From: Leptospira haakeii
GTDB lineage: Bacteria; Spirochaetota; Leptospiria; Leptospirales; Leptospiraceae
Assembly (NCBI RefSeq): GCF_002812045.1
Contig: NZ_NPEG01000001.1
Location: 310,001 to 374,000 of the forward strand
Reading direction: 5' to 3'
DNA: 64,000 bases
Position numbers and translations under genes: made by a program. The notes beneath the pieces are model-generated. The model made no database searches. It was not told the DNA's origin and saw nothing but the letters and a program-made list of their open reading frames with translations. Below are positions 28,245 through 37,910 of this stretch, in pieces. Position 1 is the stretch's first letter; every line of letters starts with the position of its first letter.

Positions 28245-29366
28245 TTACTTATTCGTAAAAATTTTACCCTTAGAACCGGAAACGGATTCTCCGGACTCAC
28301 GGGCAAATTCTTCGATCAATTCTCTTTGTCGTCTAGTCAGTTTTTTAGGGATCTCAATGCGAACGATCACATGCTGGTCCCCTTTTCCATATCCGCCTAG
28401 ATACGGAATACCATGACCTTTTAAACGGAACACTTGGCCTGACTCGGTTCCTTCCGGAATTTTCATCTTCACCTTTTTGCCGTCTATGGTTGGGACTTCA
28501 ATGTCTCCACCTAAGATAGCTTGCGTAAGGCTGATCTTTTTATTCAAGATCAAGTCGTTTGCTTGGCGTTCGAATAATTCATGTTTCTTAATATGTGTTA
28601 CTACATATAGATCTCCATGAGGACCACCGTTAGGTCCTGCTTCCCCTTCTCCGGAAACTTTTAATCTGCTGCCGGATTCGATACCAGGTGGGATCTTAAT
28701 ATTGATAGTACGTCTTTTTTCTACTAGGCCTTGTCCATGACAGGTCTTGCATGGATTGGAAATGATTGTACCTTTTCCACGACAAGTACCGCAGGTAGTT
28801 GCAACGGAGAAGAAGCCTTGAGATCTACGAATCTGTCCTGAACCTCCACAGTCCGGACAAGTAGCAGGAGTACTTCCCTTGTTTGCACCGGAGCCTCCAC
28901 AATCTGTACAGGTTTCTAGTCTTGGAATTTCGATTTTATATTCCCTGCCTAGAGCTGCATCTTCGAGGGAAACTTCTAGATTATAACGAAGATCTGAACC
29001 GCGTTGAGGACCGGATCTGCGAGCACCGCCACCAGCTCCTCTTCCTCCTCCGAAGAAATCACCGAAAATATCTCCGAAATCACCGAAGATATCGGAGAAG
29101 TCAGTATATGCTCCTCCACCAAATCCACCTTGAGCGCCTGCACCCACTCCGGCCTTGCCGTACTGGTCGTACATGCGACGTTTATTGGCGTCTCTTAAAA
29201 CTTCGTAGGCCTCGGTAGCTTCCTTAAATTTCTCTTCAGCAGCTTTATCACCCTGATTCTTATCAGGGTGATATTTAATAGCTAACTTCCGATACGCGGA
29301 CTTGATCTCTTCATCAGTCGCGGATTTGGAAACTCCGAGGATATCGTAGTAACTTTTGTCACTCAT
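28245..29366 (-). CDS. dnaJ: Chaperone protein DnaJ
   Basis: This is the co-chaperone that delivers substrates to DnaK and stimulates its ATPase. The 373-residue protein has the J domain with HPD (HPDKNQGD), a Gly/Phe-rich segment (about 73-120), four CxxCxGxG zinc repeats ([32 protein letters not shown]) and the C-terminal peptide-binding domains. It is seven bases beyond dnaK, in the same operon. Confidence 0.97.
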   Translation of the reverse strand: MSDKSYYDILGVSKSATDEEIKSAYRKLAIKYHPDKNQGDKAAEEKFKEATEAYEVLRDANKRRMYDQYGKAGVGAGAQGGFGGGAYTDFSDIFGDFGDIFGDFFGGGRGAGGGARRSGPQRGSDLRYNLEVSLEDAALGREYKIEIPRLETCTDCGGSGANKGSTPATCPDCGGSGQIRRSQGFFSVATTCGTCRGKGTIISNPCKTCHGQGLVEKRRTINIKIPPGIESGSRLKVSGEGEAGPNGGPHGDLYVVTHIKKHELFERQANDLILNKKISLTQAILGGDIEVPTIDGKKVKMKIPEGTESGQVFRLKGHGIPYLGGYGKGDQHVIVRIEIPKKLTRRQRELIEEFARESGESVSGSKGKIFTNK

Positions 29367-29373
29367 GTCTTAG

Positions 29374-31308
29374 TTACTTTTTCTCATCGTCCACTACGGT
29401 ATAGTCGGCGTCCACGACCTTTTCTCCCTTAGCTTGGGAATTGTCTGCGCCTTCTCCTGGCCCTGCACCGTTAGGTCCTGGACCTTCTTCCTGACCTGGA
29501 GCACCTTGGGAATAAATTTTAGTACCTATTTCCGAAGCCCTCTTGGTGATGGACTCTTTCGCAGCGTTGATACGACCGATATCACCAGATTCGATCGCTT
29601 CTCTTGCACGTTTGATCTCGTCATTCGCCAATTGTTTTTCACTGTCAGAAAGTTTATCCGCAGCGTCAGTAACCGCTTTTTCCAAAGAATAAGTGATCGT
29701 ATCCAGCTCGTTCTTAGCTTCTACAAGTTCTCTAGCGGCTTTGTCTGCAGCAGCATGAGCTTCTGCATCTTTTACCATTTTAGAGATCTCGTCTTCGCTT
29801 AGTCCGGAAGAAGATTCAATACGTATCTTCTGCTCTTTACCGGTTCCCAGATCTTTTGCAGAAACATGCACGATACCATTCGCATCAATATCGAATGTAA
29901 CTTCGATTTGAGGAACTCCTCTAGGTGCAGGTGCAATTCCGATCAGATCGAATCTTCCAAGTGTACGGTTACCGGCAGCCATATCTCTTTCTCCTTGGAG
30001 AACATGGATAGACACTGCATTTTGATTATCCGCAGCAGTAGAGAACACCTGGGATTTTTTAGTTGGGATCGTAGTGTTTCTTTCGATCAATTTGGTCATC
30101 ACACCACCCAAAGTCTCGATACCGAGTGAAAGTGGAGTTACATCCAAAAGAAGAACGTCTGAAACTTCTCCCGCTAAAACTCCACCTTGGATAGCAGCAC
30201 CGATTGCTACTACTTCGTCTGGGTTTACGGAACGATTCGGTTCTTTTCCGAAAATTCCTTTTACAAGTTCTTGAACTGCAGGGATACGAGTGGATCCTCC
30301 CACTAATATCACTTCGTCAATGTCGGAAGCTTTCAGTCCAGCATCACGTAACGCGTTCTCACATGGAATACGAGTTCTGTCCACTAGACGACCAGTCAAC
30401 TGATCGAACTTAGCTCTAGTAAGATTCATATCCAAGTGTTTTGGTCCAGTTGCATCGGCAGTGATGAACGGAAGATTCACTTGTGTGGACATGGTTCCGG
30501 AAAGTTCTATCTTCGCCTTCTCTGCAGCTTCTTTCAAACGTTGAACGGTATTTTTATCTTGAGAGATATCGATTCCGTATTGTTTTTTGAATTCTTCGAT
30601 CATCCATTCCATGATGACCATATCAAAATCATCCCCACCTAAGTGAGTATCACCGTTAGTGGATTTTACTTCGAATACTCCATCACCTAACTCAAGGATA
30701 GAAACGTCGAAGGTTCCACCTCCCAAGTCATAAACTGCGATCTTAGCGTTACTTTTTTTCTTATCGAAACCGTAAGCCAGTGCAGCTGCGGTAGGCTCGT
30801 TGATGATCCTTTCTACTTCTAGACCAGCAATCCTACCTGCATCCTTAGTCGCCTGACGTTGTTCGTCATTAAAATAAGCAGGAACAGTGATGACCGCCTT
30901 GGTCACTTTTTGACCAAGATAATCTTCTGCAGTTTGTTTCATCTTTTGAAGTACTCGAGCGGAGATCTCTTGAGCAGTGAATTCTCCGGTAGCAGTTTCA
31001 AATTTTAATCCGTCGTTACCGCTGCGGATCACTTTATAGGAAACGTGCTTCATCTCTTGTTCGGTCTCGTTGAATCTGCGTCCTATAAATCTTTTTGCGG
31101 AACGAATAGTATTTACCGCGTTCGTAATTGCCTGGTTCTTAGCAAACTGGCCTACCAAAGTTTCTCCCTTAGCGGTAAAAGCAACGATAGACGGAGTAGT
31201 TCTAGCACCTTCGGAGTTTTGGATTACAACCGGGTCTCCACCTTCCATAACGGAAACGCAAGAGTTTGTGGTCCCTAAGTCGATTCCGATAATCTTCTCT
31301 TTTGACAT
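29374..31308 (-). CDS. dnaK: Chaperone protein DnaK (Hsp70)
   Basis: DnaK is the ATP-dependent Hsp70 chaperone. The 644-residue protein begins with the ATPase phosphate loop [15 protein letters not shown], has [24 protein letters not shown] and [11 protein letters not shown], and ends with a Gly/Pro/Glu tail and the [14 protein letters not shown] terminal motif. AGGAG precedes the ATG. About 98 bases with two small hairpins separate it from grpE, perhaps for mRNA processing. Confidence 0.98.
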   Translation of the reverse strand: MSKEKIIGIDLGTTNSCVSVMEGGDPVVIQNSEGARTTPSIVAFTAKGETLVGQFAKNQAITNAVNTIRSAKRFIGRRFNETEQEMKHVSYKVIRSGNDGLKFETATGEFTAQEISARVLQKMKQTAEDYLGQKVTKAVITVPAYFNDEQRQATKDAGRIAGLEVERIINEPTAAALAYGFDKKKSNAKIAVYDLGGGTFDVSILELGDGVFEVKSTNGDTHLGGDDFDMVIMEWMIEEFKKQYGIDISQDKNTVQRLKEAAEKAKIELSGTMSTQVNLPFITADATGPKHLDMNLTRAKFDQLTGRLVDRTRIPCENALRDAGLKASDIDEVILVGGSTRIPAVQELVKGIFGKEPNRSVNPDEVVAIGAAIQGGVLAGEVSDVLLLDVTPLSLGIETLGGVMTKLIERNTTIPTKKSQVFSTAADNQNAVSIHVLQGERDMAAGNRTLGRFDLIGIAPAPRGVPQIEVTFDIDANGIVHVSAKDLGTGKEQKIRIESSSGLSEDEISKMVKDAEAHAAADKAARELVEAKNELDTITYSLEKAVTDAADKLSDSEKQLANDEIKRAREAIESGDIGRINAAKESITKRASEIGTKIYSQGAPGQEEGPGPNGAGPGEGADNSQAKGEKVVDADYTVVDDEKK

Positions 31309-31406
31309 TTTGGTTCTCCTTCCGCCATTGGATCCTTCCCTCGGCGGTTATTCATGATTTAATACGTTCTCTATTCAGGCGTTATTGCGCCTAAGGCCCA
31401 AAGCGA

Positions 31407-31961
31407 TTAAGCTTTAGGTTTTCCAATTCTCACCCTTGCAGGTCTTAAGGAGAATTTATCTTCATTTTCCTTAATATAGAACCCTGCTTGATAAACTTCG
31501 ATCACGGTTTCCTCTTTGTATTGGTCCCCTTCTTCAGAAGACAATGCTTCCATCAAAGTTGGATCAAATGCCTCACCCTGAGGATATTGTCTGAATACGT
31601 TGGACCTTTCCAGTACGGAATAAAATTCCTTTAAGATCATTGTGACTCCGTCCACGAAAGGTTTTAATTCTTCCGTAACATTTACACCCGAGCCTACACG
31701 ATCCAAATTATCGATCGGGTTCAAAAACTCCGTTACCAAAGATTTGACTGCTTCCCTTTTAATATTAGAAAATTCTTGTGCAGATCTTCTCTTATAATTC
31801 TGAAACTCGGCTCTTTCTCTTGTCCAAGAATCTTTTAAAGATTCGATCTCTTTTTTCGCAATATCCAATTCCTTACGTAAAGTTTCTTCTACACTTTCCG
31901 GTTTTTTGGAATCTTCCGAATTTTCTCCGGTAGGAGTTGCGACCGCTTCTTCTTGACTCAT
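31407..31961 (-). CDS. grpE: Nucleotide exchange factor GrpE
   Basis: GrpE releases ADP from DnaK. The protein has an acidic, disordered N-terminus, a long coiled coil (about 25-75, with WTRERAEFQNYKRRS), and the C-terminal beta domain ending in VEVYQAGF-like VIEVYQAGFYIKENEDKFSLRPARVRIGKP. The ATG at 31961 (MSQEEA) gives 184 residues; an ATG at 31982 would add seven. It lies between hrcA and dnaK, the standard spirochaete order. Confidence 0.93.
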   Translation of the reverse strand: MSQEEAVATPTGENSEDSKKPESVEETLRKELDIAKKEIESLKDSWTRERAEFQNYKRRSAQEFSNIKREAVKSLVTEFLNPIDNLDRVGSGVNVTEELKPFVDGVTMILKEFYSVLERSNVFRQYPQGEAFDPTLMEALSSEEGDQYKEETVIEVYQAGFYIKENEDKFSLRPARVRIGKPKA

Positions 31962-31991
31962 CTCTCTATCATTTCCTTGCATGGTTCATTA

Positions 31992-33020
31992 CTACTTACT
32001 AATACGCGTGATCATCTCCGAAACCAGTTTCGAAGTAAAATCTACAAGCGGAAGCGCTCTATGATAATCCATCCTTTGAGGACCTATGATTCCCATGGCG
32101 CCTATCCTTTTTTCTCCCATTCTATATCCGGAAGTAATGATACTCACACCGCCCATTCTTCCGTCTCCGTCCTTTCCTATAACGGTATATACTCCGTCAT
32201 GTTCTGGATAATCTCCGAACATCCCGGTGAGGAATCTTTTATCATCCAGTAGGGAGAGAACCTGGTTGAGTTTTTCCTCTTCGTCCTTAAATCTTCCGTA
32301 TAAATTTTTAAGGCCGTCGATATACAAAGACACTTCGGAGTTATCCGGAGTCATTGCAGAAGAGATCACTCCTGACACTTTATAAAAATCTAATGGCCCG
32401 TCTTTTCTCAGTAATAGAGAAGGGATCACCTTCTCCTGGATCTCGAACATATCATAACCTTTTGCGTTATCGTTCAGATACTTTGAGATCTGATACAACT
32501 CTTCCTGGCTATAATTCCGATCCAAGAATACGCTCCGGTTTAGTACCGCACCGGATCTCATTACCATGATCATCAGGACCTCGTCCCCATGAACGTGGAT
32601 CAACTCCACATGTTTGAGAGTATCCAAACTTTTTGCTGGTCCTAATACAACCCCAGCAGAATTAGAAAGACTTGCCAGAACACTTGCAGTAGCTTTCAGG
32701 ATCTGATCCAGCTTGAACTGCATCTTCAGATATTCTTCTTGGATCCTTTGCTTTTCCTTAATGGTTAGCTCATAAAGAACCACCAATGAATCCACATAGA
32801 ATCGGTATCCTATCTCTGTCGGGATCCTTCCCCCAGAAGTATGGCGAGAAGCAAGATACCCCATCTCTTCTAGTTCTTTAAGAACTGTACGTATAGAGGC
32901 CGGGGACAAACCTATATCATGTTTGTCGAATAAGGTTTTAGAGCCAACTGGACGGTTCTCTTGGATAAACTCGTCCACGGTGGCTTTCAGGATCATCCTA
33001 TGTCTTTGGGATAGTTCCAT
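31992..33020 (-). CDS. hrcA: Heat-inducible transcription repressor HrcA
   Basis: HrcA binds CIRCE and represses chaperone operons. The protein has the N-terminal winged helix (LSQRHRMILKATVDEFIQENRPVGSKTL), the LEEMGYLASRHTSGGRIPTEIGYRFYVD motif and the C-terminal dimerisation domain. The ATG at 33020 (342 residues) is preferred: it follows GAGA closely and leaves the CIRCE element free upstream. In-frame starts at 33032 and 33038 would sit on or inside CIRCE. Confidence 0.95.
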   Translation of the reverse strand: MELSQRHRMILKATVDEFIQENRPVGSKTLFDKHDIGLSPASIRTVLKELEEMGYLASRHTSGGRIPTEIGYRFYVDSLVVLYELTIKEKQRIQEEYLKMQFKLDQILKATASVLASLSNSAGVVLGPAKSLDTLKHVELIHVHGDEVLMIMVMRSGAVLNRSVFLDRNYSQEELYQISKYLNDNAKGYDMFEIQEKVIPSLLLRKDGPLDFYKVSGVISSAMTPDNSEVSLYIDGLKNLYGRFKDEEEKLNQVLSLLDDKRFLTGMFGDYPEHDGVYTVIGKDGDGRMGGVSIITSGYRMGEKRIGAMGIIGPQRMDYHRALPLVDFTSKLVSEMITRISK

Positions 33021-33031
33021 ATCTATTCTCA

Positions 33032-33097
33032 TTGGCACTCTGCAAGTTAGAGTGCTAAAGCACCTCTCAAGTTTCCGTAAGATTCCAAAAAAGTCAA
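33032..33097 (-). promoter_or_regulatory. CIRCE operator and promoter of the hrcA-grpE-dnaK-dnaJ operon
   Basis: A full CIRCE inverted repeat, TTGGCACTC-N9-GAGTGCTAA, occupies 33032-33058 (one mismatch with the TTAGCACTC-N9-GAGTGCTAA consensus). A possible -35 TTGACT lies at 33092-33097 on the minus strand. CIRCE ends 12 bases before the chosen hrcA start, so HrcA would autoregulate the whole operon. Confidence 0.95.
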
Positions 33098-33321
33098 GAA
33101 TTTTGGATTTTAAGCAGTCTTAGAGCTCGTCTGACAGAAAAAATATGCAAAGAACTATCCCATAAGGGATAAAATTTGAATTTCCATCCAGTGGAACTTC
33201 TGCCATTATACTTTCAAAACAAAGGAAGAAGGCCTGTAGGATTCGGATCTATTTTCAATTTAAGACTGACTTAGAATAGGTTCCAAAAAAAGATCTCCGT
33301 CCTATATAGAAAGGAATCTCA

Positions 33322-35016
33322 ATGTTATTCAAACTCAGGCTTTATTATTTTTTCTCTTATTCCATTTTCACTTCTCTGGTCCTGGGATCCATACTCGGGC
33401 TATTCTATATTTTAGGAATTCTTCCTACTGAAAAATTAGGATTTGCTTCTTCCATCTCTGCTGGAGTCGGAGTTTTCTTTTCTTTGTGTATGGGAATTTT
33501 TTCTGGTACCTGGCTTGCTAGCACATTCCAAATCATTCAAGATTCATTCAAGAAGGTCAGCAAAGGAGACCTAACCGCTAGAATAGAAACAAATTCAAAA
33601 GATCTACTTTTTGATTTTTACGAAAGTTTTCATAGAATGTTACAAGGCCAATCCGAGTTGATCGGCCTGATCCGAAGCACAGCAGAAAATCTTTCTACAG
33701 AATCTGGAGAAATGAGAACTGTTGTTTTAGATTTCGGCTCCAATATACAATCCCAATCTGCAGCCACGGAAGAAGTTTCCGCATCTATCGAAGAAATTTC
33801 AGGTGTCGCAACTTCTATCTCTTCCATAGCAGGGGAGAACGCGAACAGCATGAGCAATTTAGTTTCTGAAGTGGAGAAACTTTCTTCTGCGATCGAAAAA
33901 ACGAAAGGCCAAGTAGATGAGACCTTAGTTTCTTTTGAAGATATTTCTAAACGTGCAGAGAAGGGTTCCCAGTCCTTAAATTATATGGGGCAGGCAATAG
34001 ATAATCTTTCTAAAAGTTCTAAAGAGATCACTAAGACTATCGGGAATATAGCCGATATCAGCGAAAAAATTAATATGTTAGCACTTAACGCTTCTATCGA
34101 AGCTGCAAGAGCAGGAGAAGCAGGAAGAGGTTTTGCTGTAGTTGCAGATGAGGTTTCCAAACTTGCGGAAAGAACCGCTTTAAGTGTAAGAAGTATCAAC
34201 GAATTGGTGAAAAAAAACCAGGACGATATGACCCAAGGTTTGGAAAGGATCCAGATCACCACGAAAGAGATCCAAGAAATTATAGAAACAATAGATAGAA
34301 TGTCCGCGCAAATTACGGAAGTCCGAGCCGCAGTCAATTCCCAACAAGAACTCAGAAACTCAGTTTTAAAAGAAGCCGACTTTGTATTCAAACGTTCGGA
34401 CGAGATCAGAAATGCAGTCACAGAACATAATACTGCAACCAGAGAAGTTGTGGATTCGGTTTCTTCTATCAGCGCCTTGGCAGTGAATAATTCGGAAAAT
34501 AGTGATACTTTAGCCGAAAGAATTTTAGGTATTTCTAATACCGCAAATAAACTTGGAAATACTGTGGAGATGTTCCGGATAGCTACGAAAGCAAAAGTAA
34601 CCGAGAAGTTACTGGATTCCAAAACTCACGAACTTAAGTACACAGCTGCAATCGGAAAATTATATTACGTTAAGAAGTATGATCTGGTAGAGATTGTCTG
34701 GACCGAAAATTTCAGTTACGAAGGTTATCGGGAGATGTTGGAAAAGGGTTTGGAACTTGTAAGGGAAAAACAAGTAACCAAATGGATGGCGGACACTTCC
34801 AATATGGGAATCGTTTCTGCAGAAGCACAAACCTGGGTGAACGAAACCTGGTTTCCTAAAGCAATTGCTTCTCCTTTAAAGAAGATCGCAATAGTGATCC
34901 CTCAATCTGTATTATCCGAACTTTCTATAGATACTAAATCAATGAAGGCAGGCAATATAGACCTGATCAACACTCCTTCCAGAGAAGAAGGAATGCGTTG
35001 GTTGACCTCTAAATAA
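33322..35016 (+). CDS. Methyl-accepting chemotaxis protein with C-terminal STAS/SEC14-like domain
   Basis: The 564-residue protein has two close N-terminal membrane helices (about 8-32 and 44-66) with only about 11 residues between them, so there is no periplasmic sensor. A HAMP-like segment and a signalling coiled coil follow, with the hairpin motif INMLALNASIEAARAGEAGRGFAVVADEVSKLAERT. After about residue 420 comes a roughly 125-residue alpha/beta domain (YYVKKYDLVEIVWTENFSYEGYREML) that resembles SpoIIAA-like/STAS domains. It should signal to CheA in the flagellar system from an internal or membrane cue. Confidence 0.88.
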   Translation: MLFKLRLYYFFSYSIFTSLVLGSILGLFYILGILPTEKLGFASSISAGVGVFFSLCMGIFSGTWLASTFQIIQDSFKKVSKGDLTARIETNSKDLLFDFYESFHRMLQGQSELIGLIRSTAENLSTESGEMRTVVLDFGSNIQSQSAATEEVSASIEEISGVATSISSIAGENANSMSNLVSEVEKLSSAIEKTKGQVDETLVSFEDISKRAEKGSQSLNYMGQAIDNLSKSSKEITKTIGNIADISEKINMLALNASIEAARAGEAGRGFAVVADEVSKLAERTALSVRSINELVKKNQDDMTQGLERIQITTKEIQEIIETIDRMSAQITEVRAAVNSQQELRNSVLKEADFVFKRSDEIRNAVTEHNTATREVVDSVSSISALAVNNSENSDTLAERILGISNTANKLGNTVEMFRIATKAKVTEKLLDSKTHELKYTAAIGKLYYVKKYDLVEIVWTENFSYEGYREMLEKGLELVREKQVTKWMADTSNMGIVSAEAQTWVNETWFPKAIASPLKKIAIVIPQSVLSELSIDTKSMKAGNIDLINTPSREEGMRWLTSK

Positions 35017-35037
35017 GAAATTATTTGGTATCGTTCT

Positions 35038-35069
35038 AAGCTCCGTTTTAAATTTTAGTTTCGGAGCTT
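35038..35069 (+). terminator. Hairpin between the MCP and ppnP genes
   Basis: AAGCTCCG pairs with CGGAGCTT (8 bp) around a loop of about 16 bases. It lacks a good T run and includes the only GGAG before the ppnP start, so it may act on translation rather than as a terminator. Confidence 0.45.
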
Positions 35070-35079
35070 GATTCTAATA

Positions 35080-35394
<315 letters not shown>

Positions 35395-35403
35395 TAATTT
35401 AGC

Positions 35404-35425
35404 AAAGCCGAGGAGACTCGGCTTT
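35404..35425 (+). terminator. Rho-independent terminator of ppnP
   Basis: A 9-bp perfect stem (AAAGCCGAG with CTCGGCTTT) and a GAGA tetraloop lie ten bases past the ppnP stop, just before the TMEM175-like start. Confidence 0.85.
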
Positions 35426-35435
35426 TAGGAAAAAG

Positions 35436-36128
35436 ATGGGCGCTAAAAAAAATAACCCGAAAAAACAAACGGAGACGATCGAAACTCCACAACCTGCACC
35501 CGTTTTGACAGAATCAGGGCGGACTGTTGCTTATAGCGACGCGATCTTTTCTATTGCATTAACCCTAATGGCACTTGAAATAAAGATCCCTACTCCAGAA
35601 CAGATCGGCTCCAGAAATCTATTGATCGCCTTGGGAGAAGCTTGGCCGGCTTACTTAAGTTTTTTGATCAGCTTTATGATAATTACCGTTATCTGGACAA
35701 ACCATCACACAATATTCAGATACGTCAAGTATGTGGATCATAACTTAACCATTCTAAACAATTTACTTTTATTGAATATAATCATTATCCCTTTTTGTTC
35801 CGAAATGCTGGGAGAATACATTCTTCTGGGAAACGAGAATTCAAAAATTGCTGCTGTAATCTACGGCGGTTGGATCGCATTGGGAGGAATTCCCTTTAAT
35901 CTAGTTTGGAGATATGGAGTTAAAAAAGAATATCTCAGAAGTCCAGAAGCTAACCTTGATGAAATAGAGTTAATCTCCAAACATTTTATAAAAGGTCCCT
36001 ATATTTATTCTTGTGTGACACTTCTTGCATTCATAAATGTTTGGCTGAGTATCGCTGGATTTGTGATTTTAATTCTGATGTATTTAGTCCCGACAACTTG
36101 GCTCTTTCGAAAAAAGAAACCAGTTTGA
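35436..36128 (+). CDS. TMEM175-family (DUF1211) potassium channel protein
   Basis: The 230-residue membrane protein has the TMEM175 signature in its first helix, with F/Y-S-D at the pore (AYSDAIFSIALTLMALEIKIP), then about five more helices, including the NHH pattern in ITVIWTNHHTIFRYV. Prokaryotic members are tetrameric K+-selective leak channels. A Lys/Gln/Pro-rich N-terminal tail precedes it. The next transcription unit is controlled by a c-di-AMP riboswitch, and c-di-AMP is a potassium-homeostasis signal. Confidence 0.88.
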   Translation: MGAKKNNPKKQTETIETPQPAPVLTESGRTVAYSDAIFSIALTLMALEIKIPTPEQIGSRNLLIALGEAWPAYLSFLISFMIITVIWTNHHTIFRYVKYVDHNLTILNNLLLLNIIIIPFCSEMLGEYILLGNENSKIAAVIYGGWIALGGIPFNLVWRYGVKKEYLRSPEANLDEIELISKHFIKGPYIYSCVTLLAFINVWLSIAGFVILILMYLVPTTWLFRKKKPV

Positions 36129-36133
36129 ACTAC

Positions 36134-36161
36134 TTGACAAATCCATTTTTCTAGCTACACT
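36134..36161 (+). promoter_or_regulatory. Promoter of the c-di-AMP riboswitch transcript
   Basis: A consensus -35 TTGACA (36134-36139) is followed after 16 bases by TACACT (36156-36161). Transcription would start just before the riboswitch. Confidence 0.7.
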
Positions 36162-36164
36162 TCG

Positions 36165-36293
36165 CTCAGAGTCTGCTTAATCCGACAAAAGTCGGAGCGG
36201 AGGAACCAAATTTTGGGGCTAACCGTTTCTTACGGGGGAAATCTCTCTTTCCTAGCCCGTCAGCTAACTTCGTAAGCATGGAGAGAAGACAGG
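36165..36293 (+). ncRNA. c-di-AMP riboswitch (ydaO/yuaA type)
   Basis: This leader carries the conserved blocks of the ydaO/yuaA class in order: GCTTAATCCGAC, then GGAGCGGAGGAACCAAA, TTTTGGGGCTAACC, the CTCTCTTTCCTAGCCCGTCA segment, and CAGCTAACTTCGTAAGC. These aptamers bind cyclic di-AMP and usually turn off K+ uptake or cell-wall genes through a terminator. Downstream, AATCTTCCCGG can pair imperfectly with CCTGGGATT ahead of a T run (about 36305-36346), a possible expression platform. The gene controlled starts at 36384. Confidence 0.93.
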
Positions 36294-36383
36294 AATCCTT
36301 CCAATCTTCCCGGCTCATTCTGACCCTGGGATTTTTTCATCCATTGAAATAGTTCCGGGGAAATTATAACCTAGGAGGCGAAA

Positions 36384-37091
36384 ATGAAAGTTCTAATTTC
36401 GTTTGCCAATCCCAAGATGGGAGCAAAACTTTTTGGGCTAACAAGGGCCCTATTCTCTAAATCCCAAGAGAATCTTTCCATAGTAGCGTTACACGTCGTT
36501 TCGGTAGAATCTCAATCAGAAGGATTTCCAATATTAGAAGAAGATGAAATTTTCCAAGCAGTTAGAGAAGAAGCTTCCGGTTCAGATTTCAGTTTTGAAA
36601 CCGTAGGATTTCCTTCCGACTGGATTGTACCCGGGATTGTAGAAATTGCAAAAAGTAAAGAGATCGATTTACTGTTGTTAGGTGCTGCACGTTCTTTGTT
36701 CTCTGATAATTTACTTGGAGGGAAAGTAGGAGATGTGCTTAGACATTTGTCAGAATTGGACGTAGCAGTTCTTGCAGATAATGGATTAGTTTCTCCAATC
36801 GAGCCGATTATCTATTCTCCAGGTTTGGACTCTGCTCCCCTCTTCCCATTTTCTTCCGGTCTTTCTACTTTTATAGAAAAACCGATCCCGGTTCTTTCAG
36901 GAGTCAATCAATCGGAGTTTGGAATCAGCCAAACAAATCAGTTCAAACCTTGGATCCCATTTTCTTTAAACGCTGCTGCGGACCAAACCAAGAATTTGGC
37001 AATTTTGGATTATAATACTTATAAATCCTTTCACTCTGTTCTATTGGATAGACAAGGACTCTCATTCCTGATTTTGAGAAAGGGGACTTGA
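36384..37091 (+). CDS. Stand-alone universal-stress-like protein under riboswitch control
   Basis: The 235-residue protein resembles the cytosolic USP-type tail of CPA2 cation/proton antiporters. It starts MKVLISFANPKMGAKLFGLTRALF and has the KEIDLLLLGAARSLFSDNLLGGKVGDVLRH block that matches the USP nucleotide-loop region. It has no membrane segment, and no antiporter gene is adjacent. AGGAGG precedes the ATG. Its expression should respond to c-di-AMP. Likely it senses nucleotide or regulates a K+/H+ transporter in trans, but this is inference. Confidence 0.7.
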   Translation: MKVLISFANPKMGAKLFGLTRALFSKSQENLSIVALHVVSVESQSEGFPILEEDEIFQAVREEASGSDFSFETVGFPSDWIVPGIVEIAKSKEIDLLLLGAARSLFSDNLLGGKVGDVLRHLSELDVAVLADNGLVSPIEPIIYSPGLDSAPLFPFSSGLSTFIEKPIPVLSGVNQSEFGISQTNQFKPWIPFSLNAAADQTKNLAILDYNTYKSFHSVLLDRQGLSFLILRKGT

Positions 37092-37185
37092 GATTATAAT
37101 CTAATATTGGAAAAACTATACTCCGAGTATAATGTTTTTATAAGAATAAGAATTCAATTTCTCAATAACGTTATTCGAATATTAT

Positions 37186-37218
37186 GGCCGCCTTACTAAC
37201 AATAGGCGGTCTTTCTTT
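37186..37218 (+). terminator. Rho-independent terminator of the USP-like gene
   Basis: GGCCGCCT pairs with AGGCGGTC (8 bp, including one G-T) around a 10-base loop, followed by TTTCTTT. The region 37092-37285 otherwise shows only an additional weak 6-bp hairpin near 37118-37132. Confidence 0.8.
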
Positions 37219-37285
37219 AAAATATTATCTTTTCCTTGCCTGAAAATACGGAGGCTTAGATCCTTTCCGAAACCGGAAGGCGCCC

Positions 37286-37810
37286 TTGAAGTCTAAAATT
37301 TTAAATCCTGTTCTAATCCTTTTTGTTCTATCAATAATTTCCGCCATATCGATATTCATTTTTGTGATGACTTATTCTTCTCCCACGGTCAGAAGCCAAT
37401 CATCAGCGACGAATACCGAAATCATCGGCTTAATCTGGTTAGTAATTACTGTATTAGTTTTATATAATGCAGGGATTGCCTCCTTTCGAAATCTGTTTTT
37501 GGAAAAATTTTCAGAAGCACAAGAAGGTTTAGGAAGTCTCAAAGCTTTGTTCTTTAGCGTCGTAAGCCTTGCGTTGTTCCTGATCGGCTCCAAACTAGGA
37601 AGTTTATTCAAGACGGATATTAGCACTCCGGAACTTCTAATGTCAGTTCCAATTATCTTCGTAGCAACCTGGGAAAATTTTCTGACTAAAACGATAGGTT
37701 TAAAATTTAGATCCGTCTATCTGATCGTTACGGCAATATTTCAAATTATAGTTTATATTAGTTTTATGCTCTCATTTCTTACGCTGGCGAGTTTGGACGG
37801 ATTCGACTGA
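37286..37810 (+). CDS. Hypothetical membrane protein
   Basis: The 174-residue protein has four likely membrane helices (about 7-30, 46-66, 85-104 and 140-168). The start is a TTG preceded by GGAAGG. No family is recognised. It lies beyond the terminator of the USP-like gene, so it is probably transcribed separately. Confidence 0.65.
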   Translation: MKSKILNPVLILFVLSIISAISIFIFVMTYSSPTVRSQSSATNTEIIGLIWLVITVLVLYNAGIASFRNLFLEKFSEAQEGLGSLKALFFSVVSLALFLIGSKLGSLFKTDISTPELLMSVPIIFVATWENFLTKTIGLKFRSVYLIVTAIFQIIVYISFMLSFLTLASLDGFD

Positions 37811-37910
37811 AACATAATCCGAACTGTATTTTAGAACGGATCATTAAAATCGATTTTTGAAAAAAATCGGACCCCGTCGGATCTAAAGACTTTTTACCGT
37901 CTTAAATTAA

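Noticed and set aside
33981..34622. Minus-strand 213-codon open frame inside the chemoreceptor gene
   Set aside because: It is the antisense of the regular coiled coil; no start signal and a composition of only Ser/Ile/Leu/Ala.
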